Shown here: in pieces, positions 35,753 through 44,357 of the stretch | Layout: each line of letters opens with the position of its first letter | How positions within the stretch are numbered: the first letter of the stretch is position 1 | NCBI RefSeq assembly: GCF_000474945.1 | Contig: NZ_KI440836.1 | Coordinates: 124,001-188,000 of the forward strand | Reading direction: 5' to 3' | Source of the DNA: Solimonas soli DSM 21787 | GTDB lineage: Bacteria; Pseudomonadota; Gammaproteobacteria; Nevskiales; Nevskiaceae | Length of the DNA stretch: 64,000 nt | Notes under the pieces: generated by a model | Database searches by the model: none | The model's input: the letters and a program-made list of their open reading frames with translations, nothing else | What the model was told of the DNA's origin: nothing | Made by a program: the position numbers and the translations under genes

Positions 35753-37020
35753 GCGTCAGCGTCGAACCCGTCCGGCTCGATCTGGCGAAGTATCTCAAGC
35801 GCGGCGACCGCATCGTCTGGGGCCAGGCCTGCGGCGAACCGCAGACGCTGATCGAGGCGCTGATCGCGCAGGCCGCGGCCATCGGCGATCTGTCGGCGTT
35901 CACCGCGACCAGCTTCTCGAAGCTGCTGACGCCGGAAGCCGTCGCCGGCTTCACGCTGTCGAGCATGGGCGCGATCGGCACGCTGCGCACGCTCGCCGCC
36001 GCCGGCAAGCTGCAGGTCATTCCCTGCCACGTCAGCCAGGTCGGTCCGTACATCGAGCAAGGCATCATCGGTTGCGACGTCGCCTTCGTGCAGGTTTCGC
36101 CCGCCGACGAGAACGGCGACCACAGCTGCGGCCTGATCAGCGACTACGTGCGCGCCGCCGTGCAGAAGGCGCGCGTCGTCATCGCCGAGGTCAACGAGCA
36201 GGTGCCATTCACCTGCGGCGAGACGATTCACGCCTCGGAAATCGACGTCGCCGTGCCGGTGTCGCGCATGCCGGTGGAAGTCGGCGCCGCGAAGATCGGC
36301 GAAACCGACGAGGCGATCGCGAAATTCGCCGCGCAGTACATCGAGGACGGCAGCGTGCTGCAAACCGGCGTCGGCGCCGTGCCGGACGCGATCCTGCGCC
36401 TCGTGCGCGACCGCAAGGATCTCGGCGTGCACTCCGGCATGCTCGGCGACGGCCTCGTCGAACTCGTGGAAGCCGGCGTCATCACCAACGCGCGCAAGAA
36501 GATCGACACCGGCGTGTCGATCAACGGCGCGCTGGTCGGCACGCGCAAGCTCTACCAGTGGGCGCACCGCAACAAGGCCATGCGCATGTGCGCGACCTCG
36601 TACACGCACGATGCCGCCGTGCTCGCGCAGCTCGACCGGCTGGTGACGGTCAACTCGGCGCTCGAAGTCGATCTCGGCGGCCAGGTCAACGCCGAGCAGA
36701 GCGGCAGCGCCTATCTCGGCGGCACCGGCGGCCAGGTCGACTTCGTGCGCGCAGGCAGCCGCAGCCACGGCGGCCGTTCGATCATCGCCCTGCCGGCCAC
36801 GGCCAGGGGCGGCACGATCAGCAAGATCGTCGTCAAGCTCGCCGGCCCGGTGACCACCGCGCGCAGCGACGTCGACGTCATCGTCACCGAGTTCGGCGCC
36901 GCCGAGCTGAAAGGCCAGACGCTGGCCGAACGCACGCGCCGCCTGATCGCGATCGCGCATCCGGACTTCCGCGAGGAACTCGGCCGCGCCGCGCACACCA
37001 TCCGTCAGCGCGGGTTTTGA
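35749..37020 (+). CDS. Acetyl-CoA hydrolase/transferase family CoA-transferase
   Basis: 423 residues. N-terminal half DLAKYLKRGDRIVWGQACGE with GEPQTLIEAL, C-terminal half with the catalytic Glu region and GTGGQVDFVRAG (about 324-335), SHGGRSIIALPATA, and VDVIVTEFGAAELKGQTLAE. This fold includes 4-hydroxybutyrate, succinate and itaconate CoA-transferases. The WGQACGEP N-terminus reminds me of Pseudomonas/Yersinia itaconate CoA-transferase (Ict/RipA), and pairing with a citramalyl-CoA-lyase-like gene fits; this substrate call is inference. Confidence 0.87.
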   Translation: MSVSVEPVRLDLAKYLKRGDRIVWGQACGEPQTLIEALIAQAAAIGDLSAFTATSFSKLLTPEAVAGFTLSSMGAIGTLRTLAAAGKLQVIPCHVSQVGPYIEQGIIGCDVAFVQVSPADENGDHSCGLISDYVRAAVQKARVVIAEVNEQVPFTCGETIHASEIDVAVPVSRMPVEVGAAKIGETDEAIAKFAAQYIEDGSVLQTGVGAVPDAILRLVRDRKDLGVHSGMLGDGLVELVEAGVITNARKKIDTGVSINGALVGTRKLYQWAHRNKAMRMCATSYTHDAAVLAQLDRLVTVNSALEVDLGGQVNAEQSGSAYLGGTGGQVDFVRAGSRSHGGRSIIALPATARGGTISKIVVKLAGPVTTARSDVDVIVTEFGAAELKGQTLAERTRRLIAIAHPDFREELGRAAHTIRQRGF

Positions 37021-37583
37021 TTTTCTGTGTCGTCATTCCCGTGATGAAACCCGCTCCGGCTTCTCCCGCTCTGGACGCCTCCCGCGGGCATGAAATTTGA
37101 TCGGGCTGTCGCACAGGGACAAGAGCCATGACCACCGCCACTGATGCCGTCCCCTTCGAGGTGGCCGAGGCGGATGCGGCGGGCAGAACAAAGCCCTTTT
37201 CAACGGTTGCGCACGAGAAGACAGCGGATCATGGCGTAGACGGTCGAACCATCCGGGAAAAAGCCGATAACCAGGATGAGCGAAAAGCTCGTTTTGAACG
37301 TATGGCTTTGCCGGCGCGGATTTCCATGAAGGCTCGGCCTGCAACGCAGGCCCTCGACAAAGCCGAATGCACGACGGCAACCACCTTCGCGGGCCAGCGA
37401 TCAGCGTTTCACTTCACCTGCGGGGCTTGGGGGCAGGAATTCCCTGTAGAAGGGATCAGGCTGCGCCTGGGCCAAGCAAGGCCTCAAGTTGCAGCTCAAG
37501 AACGGCAAGCCGCCGATGCGACAAGTGACACCTGGCATTTGCTTCAGATTCTGGAGAAAAGGGTAACTCACTCGGCCGAGCGA
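37021..37583. other. Non-coding or unrecognised AT-richer stretch
   Basis: About 560 bases with no supportable gene. It is visibly less GC-rich than its neighbours from about 37100 on. Open frames exist on both strands (plus 37128-37775, minus 37033-37380), but none shows a recognisable protein pattern and the plus one runs into the antisense of the KOW gene. It may be mobile-element debris or a structured RNA; I could not identify either. Confidence 0.4.
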
Positions 37584-37787
37584 CTACTTGCCAGAGAGCG
37601 ATTGAACGGTGACGTTTTTGGCGAGGGTCTTGAACCTCTCCCCATTGGCCTGCACCACGGTGAGGGTGACATGGCCGGTCTTGCTAGTGTTGATGTCACG
37701 AACGACGCCGGACTTCCCCGAATGCGTACCGGCGACGACCAAGCAACGGTCGCCATCTTTGGGGTTTTGCTTTGATTCGGTTGCCAT
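37584..37787 (-). CDS. Small KOW-motif protein
   Basis: 67 residues from the ATG at 37787 with GGAG nine bases upstream. The core reads DGDRCLVVAGTHSGKSGVVR followed by DINTSKTGHVTLTVVQ and ANGERFKTLAKNVTVQ: a KOW beta-barrel (G-D-x-C-x-V-x-x-G-x-x-x-G-K-x-G) as in ribosomal protein L24, NusG and small RNA-binding proteins. It is a single domain with no other part. The gene and both flanks are AT-richer than the region, suggesting separate origin. Likely binds RNA; target unknown. Confidence 0.75.
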   Translation of the reverse strand: MATESKQNPKDGDRCLVVAGTHSGKSGVVRDINTSKTGHVTLTVVQANGERFKTLAKNVTVQSLSGK

Positions 37788-38090
37788 GGTCTGAACTCCA
37801 TCCATTGGCGCGTGACGGAATGCCCGGACTGCATTTGCGATGCCTAACGAGCATAACCCGCGGCCCTGACGGCGCGAAGCGGCGGCAGGAACGTCGCGTT
37901 GACTTGCCGGCCTCCGAACTCCGCATCCTTGCCGCCTCTTAGAAGACCAAAGAGACGAAGCGACGCCTGCGGCAAGAAACAACCACCCGGCACCGGAACG
38001 AGTGCAAGTAAACCTCGTTGGCCGCTCAAGGGTGCCAGAGGTGACCCTAGCGCCTCGTTCTTGAAGGCCCCCGGCCGTCCCCAGATTGGC
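37788..38090. other. Spacer between KOW gene and ferredoxin remnant
   Basis: About 300 bases. Open frames on both strands are not convincing. Composition rises back to GC-rich near 38000. It probably includes the KOW gene promoter near its left end. Confidence 0.35.
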
Positions 38091-38199
38091 AGATGCTGGA
38101 AGGCACACTGCACACCGAAGCCGACAGCCGGCTGAGCTGCCAGCTCGAAGCCAGCGACGGCCTGGTGCTGCGGCTGCCGCACAGCCAGGTGCTCTGGGG
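38091..38199 (+). pseudogene. C-terminal remnant of a 2Fe-2S ferredoxin
   Basis: Reads [20 protein letters not shown] then [12 protein letters not shown]. This aligns with the last 38 residues of the intact ferredoxin 150 bases downstream ([31 protein letters not shown]), including the fourth cluster Cys. The first three Cys and the start are missing, so it is the tail of a paralogous ferredoxin truncated from the left by the KOW islet. Confidence 0.78.
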
Positions 38200-38343
38200 C
38201 GGCCTGGTTACGACCGCCTGCGGGGCAGGGCCATCCCGATCCTGCCCCGCCATGTCAAAATCCACCAAGGCGGAACGCCGGCGCGAGAGTCTCGCGATGG
38301 GCGCCGCCACACATCGCTGCACATCCCCCGTTACGAGTGCCAC

Positions 38344-38664
38344 ATGCCGAACATTCTTTTCATCGATCACACCGGCAAGGAATATCGCGTGCAAGCCGAA
38401 GCCGGCAAGAACGTGATGCAGATTGCCACCGAAAACATGGTGCCGGGCATCCTCGGCGACTGCGGCGGCGCGTGTTCCTGCGCCACCTGCCACGGCTACG
38501 TCGACCCGGCCTGGCTCGACAAGGTCGATCCGAAGAGTGAAGCCGAGGAGATGATGCTCGACGGCGCGCTGAACGTGGAAAGCAACAGCCGCCTGACCTG
38601 CCAGATCATCCTCACCGACGCGCTCGACGGCCTCGTCGTGCGCCTGCCGGCCAGCCAGATCTGA
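38344..38664 (+). CDS. 2Fe-2S ferredoxin, adrenodoxin type
   Basis: 106 residues from the ATG at 38344 ([20 protein letters not shown]). Cluster Cys pattern C-x5-C-x2-C then C about 36 residues later: [15 protein letters not shown] and SRLTCQI. This vertebrate-type/adrenodoxin ferredoxin family passes electrons to cytochromes P450 or monooxygenases, or serves Fe-S assembly; lying in an acyl-CoA catabolic region with no isc genes nearby, a P450/oxygenase partner is the likelier role. No such partner is intact in the window. Confidence 0.9.
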   Translation: MPNILFIDHTGKEYRVQAEAGKNVMQIATENMVPGILGDCGGACSCATCHGYVDPAWLDKVDPKSEAEEMMLDGALNVESNSRLTCQIILTDALDGLVVRLPASQI

Positions 38665-38666
38665 TC

Positions 38667-38975
38667 ATGCGCAGCGTGCGCGCTTTCGCGGCCCTGCTGC
38701 TGTTCGGCCTGGCGCTGCCGGCCGCGCCGACGGCGGCTGGAAGCTGGAGAAGAAGCCGACGGCATCCGCATCGGGTCACGCGAGGTGCCGGGCTGGAGCC
38801 TCCACGAGATGCATGGCACGGCGCGCATCGCGGCGCTGAAGATGCCCTGGCCGGTGAGCAGCCGCGACATCTACAACCGGCGCGAGATCAAGGTCGTCCG
38901 GGGTCGGAACTCAGGTGGTCATCAACGGCGGTGTGCAAAAAGCCTTCGGACGACACCGCCCGCGGAGATGGCGCG
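38667..38975 (+). pseudogene. Remnant of a START-domain exported protein
   Basis: Begins two bases after the ferredoxin stop with an intact signal peptide (MRSVRAFAALLLFGLALPAA). The frame then shifts, and the other frame reads ADGIRIGSREVPGWSLHEMH then GTARI, the start of a START-type lipid-binding domain. About 50 expected residues are then missing before KMPWPVSSRDIYNRREIKVV, another START landmark. After this the sequence decays. A two-deletion, frameshifted relic of a bacterial START protein. Confidence 0.7.
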
Positions 38976-39179
38976 ATGGCGCCGATGACGCTGGGCGAGG
39001 ACGGGCGCGACATGCCGCGCCGGCATGGCCGGCGCAAACGCGGAATGGAGCGGAAGGAGACGACGCGCATGCGGCGCCGAACAGGAGCCGCTGCGACGAC
39101 AGGCAAGAACCGCAATGCCACGCGGCGCTGCCGCGACGGCGCCGGGCGCCACGATCGACGTCCGGCGTGAACGAAGCGC

Positions 39180-39917
39180 TTACTTGGCGCGACCGCTCTT
39201 GGCGGCGACCGGCTTCGGCTGCGTCCTCTTGGAGAGACGCGCAACCAGCTTCGGATACTTCTCCGGCCGCATGGTGCCGTACAGGCTCAGGCGCGCGATT
39301 TCTTCCGTGAAGCGCAGCGCCAGCTGCTGACGCTCCTTGGCGGTGCGGGCGTGGGCGCGCGCCCATACCGGCCATAGGAAGGTACCGACCAGCATCAGCA
39401 CGGTGTGCACCTCGACGTCGATCCCCGGCTGCGCCGAATCGGTCTTCACGTACTCCTCGAAGCGCTGGCGGTACATCTTCCAGAACGGATCATGGGCCGG
39501 CTGCGGAGAGGCGAGCACGTGGAAGAGCCAGGCGCGCGCCAGCTCAGGATTCTCCATCGCGAACTCGACGATGTGCTCGATCACGCCGCTGCGCGGATCG
39601 ACGAGCCTGGCCTGCTCTTCCGGCGACGGCTTGCGGCTGCTCTTGCCGCCCGTGGTCTTGCCGAAGGCGGCCTGGCACAGCTGCTCGCTGACCCAGCCGG
39701 TGGTCGCCTCGACGAGCTGCTCGCGCGTCTGGAAGTGCTGATAGGCGGTGCCGCGGTTGACGCCGGCCAGCTGAGCGACCTGCGAGACGCTGAGTCCTTG
39801 CGGCCCGTCCTTCGCGAGCAGCGTGCCGGCGGCCTGCAGAATGGCCGTGCGCGTACCATCCGGATCGCGGCGGCGCCGCGGCTTCGCGCCAGCTGATTTG
39901 GCCTTTTTTAATGCCAT
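39180..39917 (-). CDS. TetR/AcrR-family transcriptional regulator
   Basis: 245 residues from the ATG at 39917 (MALKKAKSAGAKPRRRRDPD). The N-terminal helix-turn-helix is RTAILQAAGTLLAKDGPQGL, SVSQVAQLAGVNRGTAYQHF, with a basic leader; the C-terminal ligand domain follows and ends in a long Lys/Arg-rich tail (RLSKRTQPKPVAAKSGRAK). Such regulators often sense acyl-CoAs. Neighbouring genes are acyl-CoA catabolism enzymes and their remnants, so it probably once controlled that cluster; no operator palindrome was obvious. Confidence 0.88.
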   Translation of the reverse strand: MALKKAKSAGAKPRRRRDPDGTRTAILQAAGTLLAKDGPQGLSVSQVAQLAGVNRGTAYQHFQTREQLVEATTGWVSEQLCQAAFGKTTGGKSSRKPSPEEQARLVDPRSGVIEHIVEFAMENPELARAWLFHVLASPQPAHDPFWKMYRQRFEEYVKTDSAQPGIDVEVHTVLMLVGTFLWPVWARAHARTAKERQQLALRFTEEIARLSLYGTMRPEKYPKLVARLSKRTQPKPVAAKSGRAK

Positions 39918-40171
39918 CCCCGACCCCGATAAATGGGCGCGATCGTAGCGGATATTCGCAACACTGACATCCGCCCGACATCCCGACAGGCCTGCAAGGT
40001 CCGCGCGGCCGCGATCCGCTGGATCGGGGTCGCCGTGCCGCCACATACGACGGGTGACGCAGTTCGGCATGCCCGGCGCGGCATCAGACACCGATGTTGA
40101 TCAGCCGCCTGGCGCGATGCGGCATGATCGCCGCGTTTTCCGCCCATCGCACAGCGCCCGACAGTGACCGC

Positions 40172-40346
40172 ATGTTCAAGGCCCTGCTCATCACGAAGAA
40201 CGAGACCGCGCAGTCGTCGCTCTCACGATATCGACGAGTCGCAGCTGCCGGAAGCCGCGGCGACCGCGACGGTCGAGTACTCGACGGTCAACTACGAGGA
40301 CGGCCTGGACTTCCCGGCGTCGGTGGTGGTCGACGTCAACGCCTGA
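40172..40346 (+). pseudogene. Remnant of an AcuI/YhdH-type quinone oxidoreductase
   Basis: Starts MFKALLITKNETAQSSL, the hallmark N-terminus of acrylyl-CoA reductase AcuI/YhdH in the MDR superfamily. One base is then gained and the next frame reads HDIDESQLPEAAATATVEYS and TVNYEDGLD, still matching the family, before the sequence ends at a stop after FPASVVVDVNA. Fewer than 60 of about 330 residues remain. Confidence 0.8.
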
Positions 40347-40403
40347 GGCGCCGGAGAACCGCATCGAGGGGGCGCGCCGGCCGCCGCCGCGACGCTGCAG
40401 CAC

Positions 40404-41834
40404 TCAAATGCTCAGGCAGACGTACTTGATTTCCAGATAATCGTCGATGCCGTACTTCGAGCCTTCGCGGCCGAGGCCGGACAGCTTCACGCCGCCGAAC
40501 GGTGCCAGCTCCGTCGAGATCAGGCCGGTGTTGACGCCGACCATGCCGGCCTCGATGCGCTCGGCGACGCGCCAGACGCGGCCGAGGTCGCGGGCATAGA
40601 AGTACGAGGCCAGGCCGAACGGCGTGTCGTTGGCCATGGCGATGACCTCGTCCTCGGTGCCGAACCTGAACACCGGCGCCACGGGTCCGAAGGTTTCCTC
40701 GCGCGCGATCGCCGCCGCCTGCGTGACATTGGCGAGCACCGTCGGCGTGAAGAAACGCCCGCCGCGCCCATGCGGCTTGCCGCCGGTGACGACGCGCGCG
40801 CCGTGCGCGAGCGCATCGTCGATGTGTTCGCGCACCTTGGCGACCGCCTTCTCGTCGATCAGCGGACCGATCTCGGCGCCCGCCTCGTCGCCGGGCGCGA
40901 CGCGCAGCTTCGCCGTCGCCGCCGCCAGCTTGTCGACGAAGGCCTCGTAGATGCCGGCCTGCGCGTAAATGCGGTTGGCGCACACGCAGGTTTGCCCGGC
41001 GTTGCGGAACTTGGACTGGATGGCGCCGATCACGGCGGCGTCGAGGTCGGCATCGTCGAAGACGATGAACGGCGCGTTGCCGCCGAGCTCGAGGCTCAGC
41101 TTCTTGATGGTCGGCGCGCACTGTTCGTAGAGCTTGGCGCCGACCGCGGTCGAGCCGGTGAACGACAGCTTGCGCACGGTCGCGCTGCGCGTCAGCACCT
41201 CGCCGATCTCGCCGGCGCTGCCGGTGACGATGTTGAGCAGGCCGTCCGGCAGACCGGCCTGCTGCGCCAGCACGCCGAGCGCGAGCGCGGTGAACGGCGT
41301 CTGCGAGGCAGGCTTGAGCACCACGCCGCAGCCGGCGGCGAGCGCGGGGCCGATCTTGCGCGTGATCATCGCCGCCGGGAAATTCCACGGCGTGATCGCC
41401 GCGACGACGCCGATCGGCTGCTTGAGCACGACGATGCGCTTGTCGGCCGCGTGGCTCGGCAGCACGTCGCCGTAAGTGCGCTTGGCCTCCTCGGCGAACC
41501 ACTCGATGAAGCCGGCCGCGTAAGCGATCTCGCCGCGCGCCTCGGCCAGCGGCTTGCCCTGTTCGCGCGTCAGGAGCGCGGCCAGCGCGTCCTGGTTCGC
41601 CATGATCAGATCGAAGTAGCGGCGCAGGACTGCGGCGCGCTCCTTGGCCGGTCGCCTGGCCCAGGGGCCCATCGCGCGCTCGGCGGCGTCGATCGCCTGC
41701 TGCGTCTGCGCGCCGCTGCAGCGTGGCACGCGGCCGATGCGTTCGCCCGTGGCCGGGTTGTCGACGTCGATCCATTTCTCGGCCGTCAGCCACTGACCGT
41801 CGATCAGGGCCGCTTCGCGCATCAACTCGCTCAT
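40404..41834 (-). CDS. gabD: NAD(P)-dependent succinate-semialdehyde dehydrogenase family
   Basis: 476 residues from the ATG at 41834 (MSELMREAALIDGQWL). ALDH landmarks: TPWNFPAAMITRK, GSTAVGAKLYEQ (nucleotide loop), LELGGNAPFIVFDDAD with catalytic Glu near 254, NAGQTCVCANRIY with catalytic Cys near 288, and EETFGPVAPVF. The GQTCVCANR active site and length match class-III succinate-semialdehyde dehydrogenases (GabD). Divergent from the thiolase gene. Exact aldehyde is inferred from family only. Confidence 0.88.
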   Translation of the reverse strand: MSELMREAALIDGQWLTAEKWIDVDNPATGERIGRVPRCSGAQTQQAIDAAERAMGPWARRPAKERAAVLRRYFDLIMANQDALAALLTREQGKPLAEARGEIAYAAGFIEWFAEEAKRTYGDVLPSHAADKRIVVLKQPIGVVAAITPWNFPAAMITRKIGPALAAGCGVVLKPASQTPFTALALGVLAQQAGLPDGLLNIVTGSAGEIGEVLTRSATVRKLSFTGSTAVGAKLYEQCAPTIKKLSLELGGNAPFIVFDDADLDAAVIGAIQSKFRNAGQTCVCANRIYAQAGIYEAFVDKLAAATAKLRVAPGDEAGAEIGPLIDEKAVAKVREHIDDALAHGARVVTGGKPHGRGGRFFTPTVLANVTQAAAIAREETFGPVAPVFRFGTEDEVIAMANDTPFGLASYFYARDLGRVWRVAERIEAGMVGVNTGLISTELAPFGGVKLSGLGREGSKYGIDDYLEIKYVCLSI

Positions 41835-41958
41835 CGTCGTTCTCCTCGCCGGGGCTGCTACGCTAGGCGACGCGCGGCCCGAATTCAAGGCGCTCCCCTG
41901 CGCGTCTAGTCAACGCTGGCGTTCATTTGCGCAATTTCTGTTTTCGCGGCCGCCGGCC

Positions 41959-41964
41959 TAGAAT
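41959..41964 (+). promoter_or_regulatory. -10 element upstream of the thiolase gene
   Basis: TAGAAT followed by AGGCGG, 71 bases before the thiolase ATG, with a weak TTTCTG 18 bases upstream as the -35. The surrounding 200-base divergent region is AT-richer than the flanking genes. Confidence 0.5.
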
Positions 41965-42034
41965 AGGCGGCTGTCCATTCCCCCGCCGGCGAAGCACGGG
42001 CTTCGCGGCGTCATCACCGCGAAGGAGCATCGTC

Positions 42035-43219
42035 ATGAGCCGGAAAGTCTTCGTCACAGGCGTCGGCATGATTCCGTTCACCAAGCCGGGTGCCAGCGAT
42101 CCCTATCCGCTCATGGCGGCGAACGCCACGTGCGCCGCGCTGAGCGACGCCGGCGTCGATTACGCGAAGATCCAGCAGGCCTACGTCGGCTACGTGTACG
42201 GCGACTCCACCGCCGGCCAGCGCGCGCTCTACGAGGTCGGCATGACCGGCATTCCGGTCGTCAACGTCAACAACAACTGTTCGACCGGTTCGACGGCGCT
42301 GTACCTCGCGCGCCAGGCGATCGCTTCCGGCATGGCCGAGTGCGTGCTCGCGCTCGGTTTCGAGCAGATGCCGCCGGGCGCGATCAAGACCGTGTTCACC
42401 GACCGGCCGAGCCCGTTCGAGAAGTTCGACACCGCCGCCGACGAACTGGTCGGCAACAGCGAGATCCCGCTCGCGCTGCGCTACTTCGGCGGCGCCGGCC
42501 TCGCGCACATGCAGCAGTACGGCACCCGGCTGGAGACCTTCGCCAGCATCCGCGCCAAGGCCAGCCGCCACGCCGCCAACAATCCGCTGGCGCTGTTCCG
42601 CAAGGTGGTCACGACCGAGGACGTGATGGCCGCGCCGGTCATGTGGGAGGGCGTGATGACGCGCCTGATGGCCTGCCCGCCGACCTGCGGCGCGGCCGCC
42701 GCGGTACTGTGCAGCGAGGACTTCGCGAAGAAGCACGGCCTGCGCACGGACGTGTGGATCGCCGCGCAGGCGATGACCACGGATACCAACAAGTCGTTCG
42801 AAGCGCGCGACATGCGCGAGGTGGTCGGCTTCAGCATGGCGCAGGAAGCCGCGCGCCAGGCCTACGAGGCGGCGGGCATCGGGCCGGAGGACGTCAACGT
42901 CGTCGAGTTGCACGACTGCTTCGCGCACAACGAACTGATCTCGTACGAGGCGCTCGGCCTGTGCCCGGTCGGCGGCGCCGAGAAGTTCGTCAACGACGGC
43001 GACAACACCTACGGCGGCCGCTACATCACCAATCCGTCCGGCGGCCTGCTGTCGAAGGGTCATCCGCTCGGCGCGACCGGCCTCGCGCAGTGCACGGAGC
43101 TGGTCCATCAGCTGCGCGGCACGGCCGGCGGCCGCCAGGTCGAAGGCGCGCGCGTCGGCCTGCAGCACAACCTGGGCCTCGGCGGCGCCTGCGTGGTCAC
43201 GGTCTACCGCAACCAGTAG
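42035..43219 (+). CDS. SCP2-type thiolase / acetyl-CoA acetyltransferase
   Basis: 394 residues from the ATG at 42035 with GAAGGAG upstream. VNNNCSTGSTALYLARQAI (catalytic Cys about residue 85) and VVELHDCFAHNELISYEALG plus NPSGGLLSKGHPLGATGLAQ match SCPx-type thiolases, which have HDCF in place of the classical NEAF motif. They cleave branched or sterol side-chain 3-ketoacyl-CoAs, or act as lipid-transfer-linked thiolases. This fits the acyl-CoA theme of the adjacent region. Monocistronic, with its own promoter. Confidence 0.9.
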   Translation: MSRKVFVTGVGMIPFTKPGASDPYPLMAANATCAALSDAGVDYAKIQQAYVGYVYGDSTAGQRALYEVGMTGIPVVNVNNNCSTGSTALYLARQAIASGMAECVLALGFEQMPPGAIKTVFTDRPSPFEKFDTAADELVGNSEIPLALRYFGGAGLAHMQQYGTRLETFASIRAKASRHAANNPLALFRKVVTTEDVMAAPVMWEGVMTRLMACPPTCGAAAAVLCSEDFAKKHGLRTDVWIAAQAMTTDTNKSFEARDMREVVGFSMAQEAARQAYEAAGIGPEDVNVVELHDCFAHNELISYEALGLCPVGGAEKFVNDGDNTYGGRYITNPSGGLLSKGHPLGATGLAQCTELVHQLRGTAGGRQVEGARVGLQHNLGLGGACVVTVYRNQ

Positions 43220-43284
43220 AAGACGCCGCGTGCGGCCGATCGCCGCCGGCTTGCGCGCCGGCGGCGGCCTGTTATTTTCGCTCC

Positions 43285-44247
43285 ATGAATCTCTATTACT
43301 TCGAGAACGGGCACGCGCCGCGCAAGCTCGCCGAGGGCGAGGCGCCGCCGGCCGGCGGCTTCCTGTGGGCCGATCTCGTCCGCGAGGACGCGCAGGCCTG
43401 GCCCTGCTGGGCCGAGCCGATCGTGCGCACGGCGATCGACCAGCAGCACGTCGACGACAGCCTCAATGCCGCGCATCCGTCGTTCTTCGATGGCACGCCG
43501 GACTACGACATGCTGATCTTCCAGGGCCTCGGCCCGCGCCAGCAGCCCTTTCCGCTGGAATCGCGCAGCACGGCGTTCTTCATCTTCAAGCGCGTGCTGG
43601 TGACGATCCGCGCGCCGGACAGCGTCAGCGTGGTCAACACCTGCTCGCGCCTGCTCGACAGCCGTCTCAAACCGCCGCCGTCGCCGCTGCTGCTCGCGCA
43701 CCAGATTCTCGACGCGATGATCGACCGCTTCCTGGCGATCAAGGAACCGATGGCGAACGTCCTGACCGAGATGCAGGACGATCTGCTCGATCCGTCGACG
43801 CCGATGACCGACTGGCGCCGGCTGCTCGAGGCGCGCAAGGAAGTGCGCCGGCTCGAGGCGCTGGCGGAAAGCCAGATCGAGGCGCTCGACGCCTGGCGGC
43901 GCGGCAGCCAGTTCGACTGGAGCAAGGCGCTCGAAGTGCGCGTGCACGACCTCGTCGAGCACGTCAACCGCGTGCTCAACTATGCCAGCGGCCAGGAACG
44001 CGATCTCGAGGCGGCGGTGCAGCTGCACTTCGCCTCGGTCGCGCACCGCACCAACAAGATCATGCAGGTGCTGACGGTGCTGTCGGCGATCTTCTTCCCG
44101 CTGACCCTGATCGTCGGCATCTACGGCATGAACTTCGACAACATGCCCGAGCTGCACTGGCACTACGGCTATTACTACGCGCTCGGCCTGCTCGCCGCGA
44201 TCGGCGGCTCGCTGTACTGGTATTTCAAGGCGCACAAATTCTTCTGA
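43285..44247 (+). CDS. corA: CorA-family magnesium/divalent-metal transporter
   Basis: 320 residues from the ATG at 43285. A long N-terminal cytoplasmic funnel domain with coiled-coil helices (LLEARKEVRRLEALAESQIE) is followed by two C-terminal membrane helices; the pore signature YGMNFDNMPELHW follows the first (IFFPLTLIVGIYGMNF). The GMN tripeptide is diagnostic of CorA. The family imports Mg2+, sometimes Co2+ or Zn2+ exchange. Confidence 0.92.
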   Translation: MNLYYFENGHAPRKLAEGEAPPAGGFLWADLVREDAQAWPCWAEPIVRTAIDQQHVDDSLNAAHPSFFDGTPDYDMLIFQGLGPRQQPFPLESRSTAFFIFKRVLVTIRAPDSVSVVNTCSRLLDSRLKPPPSPLLLAHQILDAMIDRFLAIKEPMANVLTEMQDDLLDPSTPMTDWRRLLEARKEVRRLEALAESQIEALDAWRRGSQFDWSKALEVRVHDLVEHVNRVLNYASGQERDLEAAVQLHFASVAHRTNKIMQVLTVLSAIFFPLTLIVGIYGMNFDNMPELHWHYGYYYALGLLAAIGGSLYWYFKAHKFF

Positions 44248-44357
44248 GCCGCGGCGCGCCGATTTCGTCGGCGTCCGCAGCGCCACGCGACAGCGCCGCA
44301 CGCGAGCCTGCGGCACACTATGGCCGTTACCCGACGCCATCACCGGAGCGCTTCGCC

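Noticed and set aside
37128-37775. 215-codon plus-strand frame starting with MTTATDAVPFE
   Set aside because: It runs into the antisense of the KOW gene, lacks conserved motifs, and its first half overlaps other open frames equally well.
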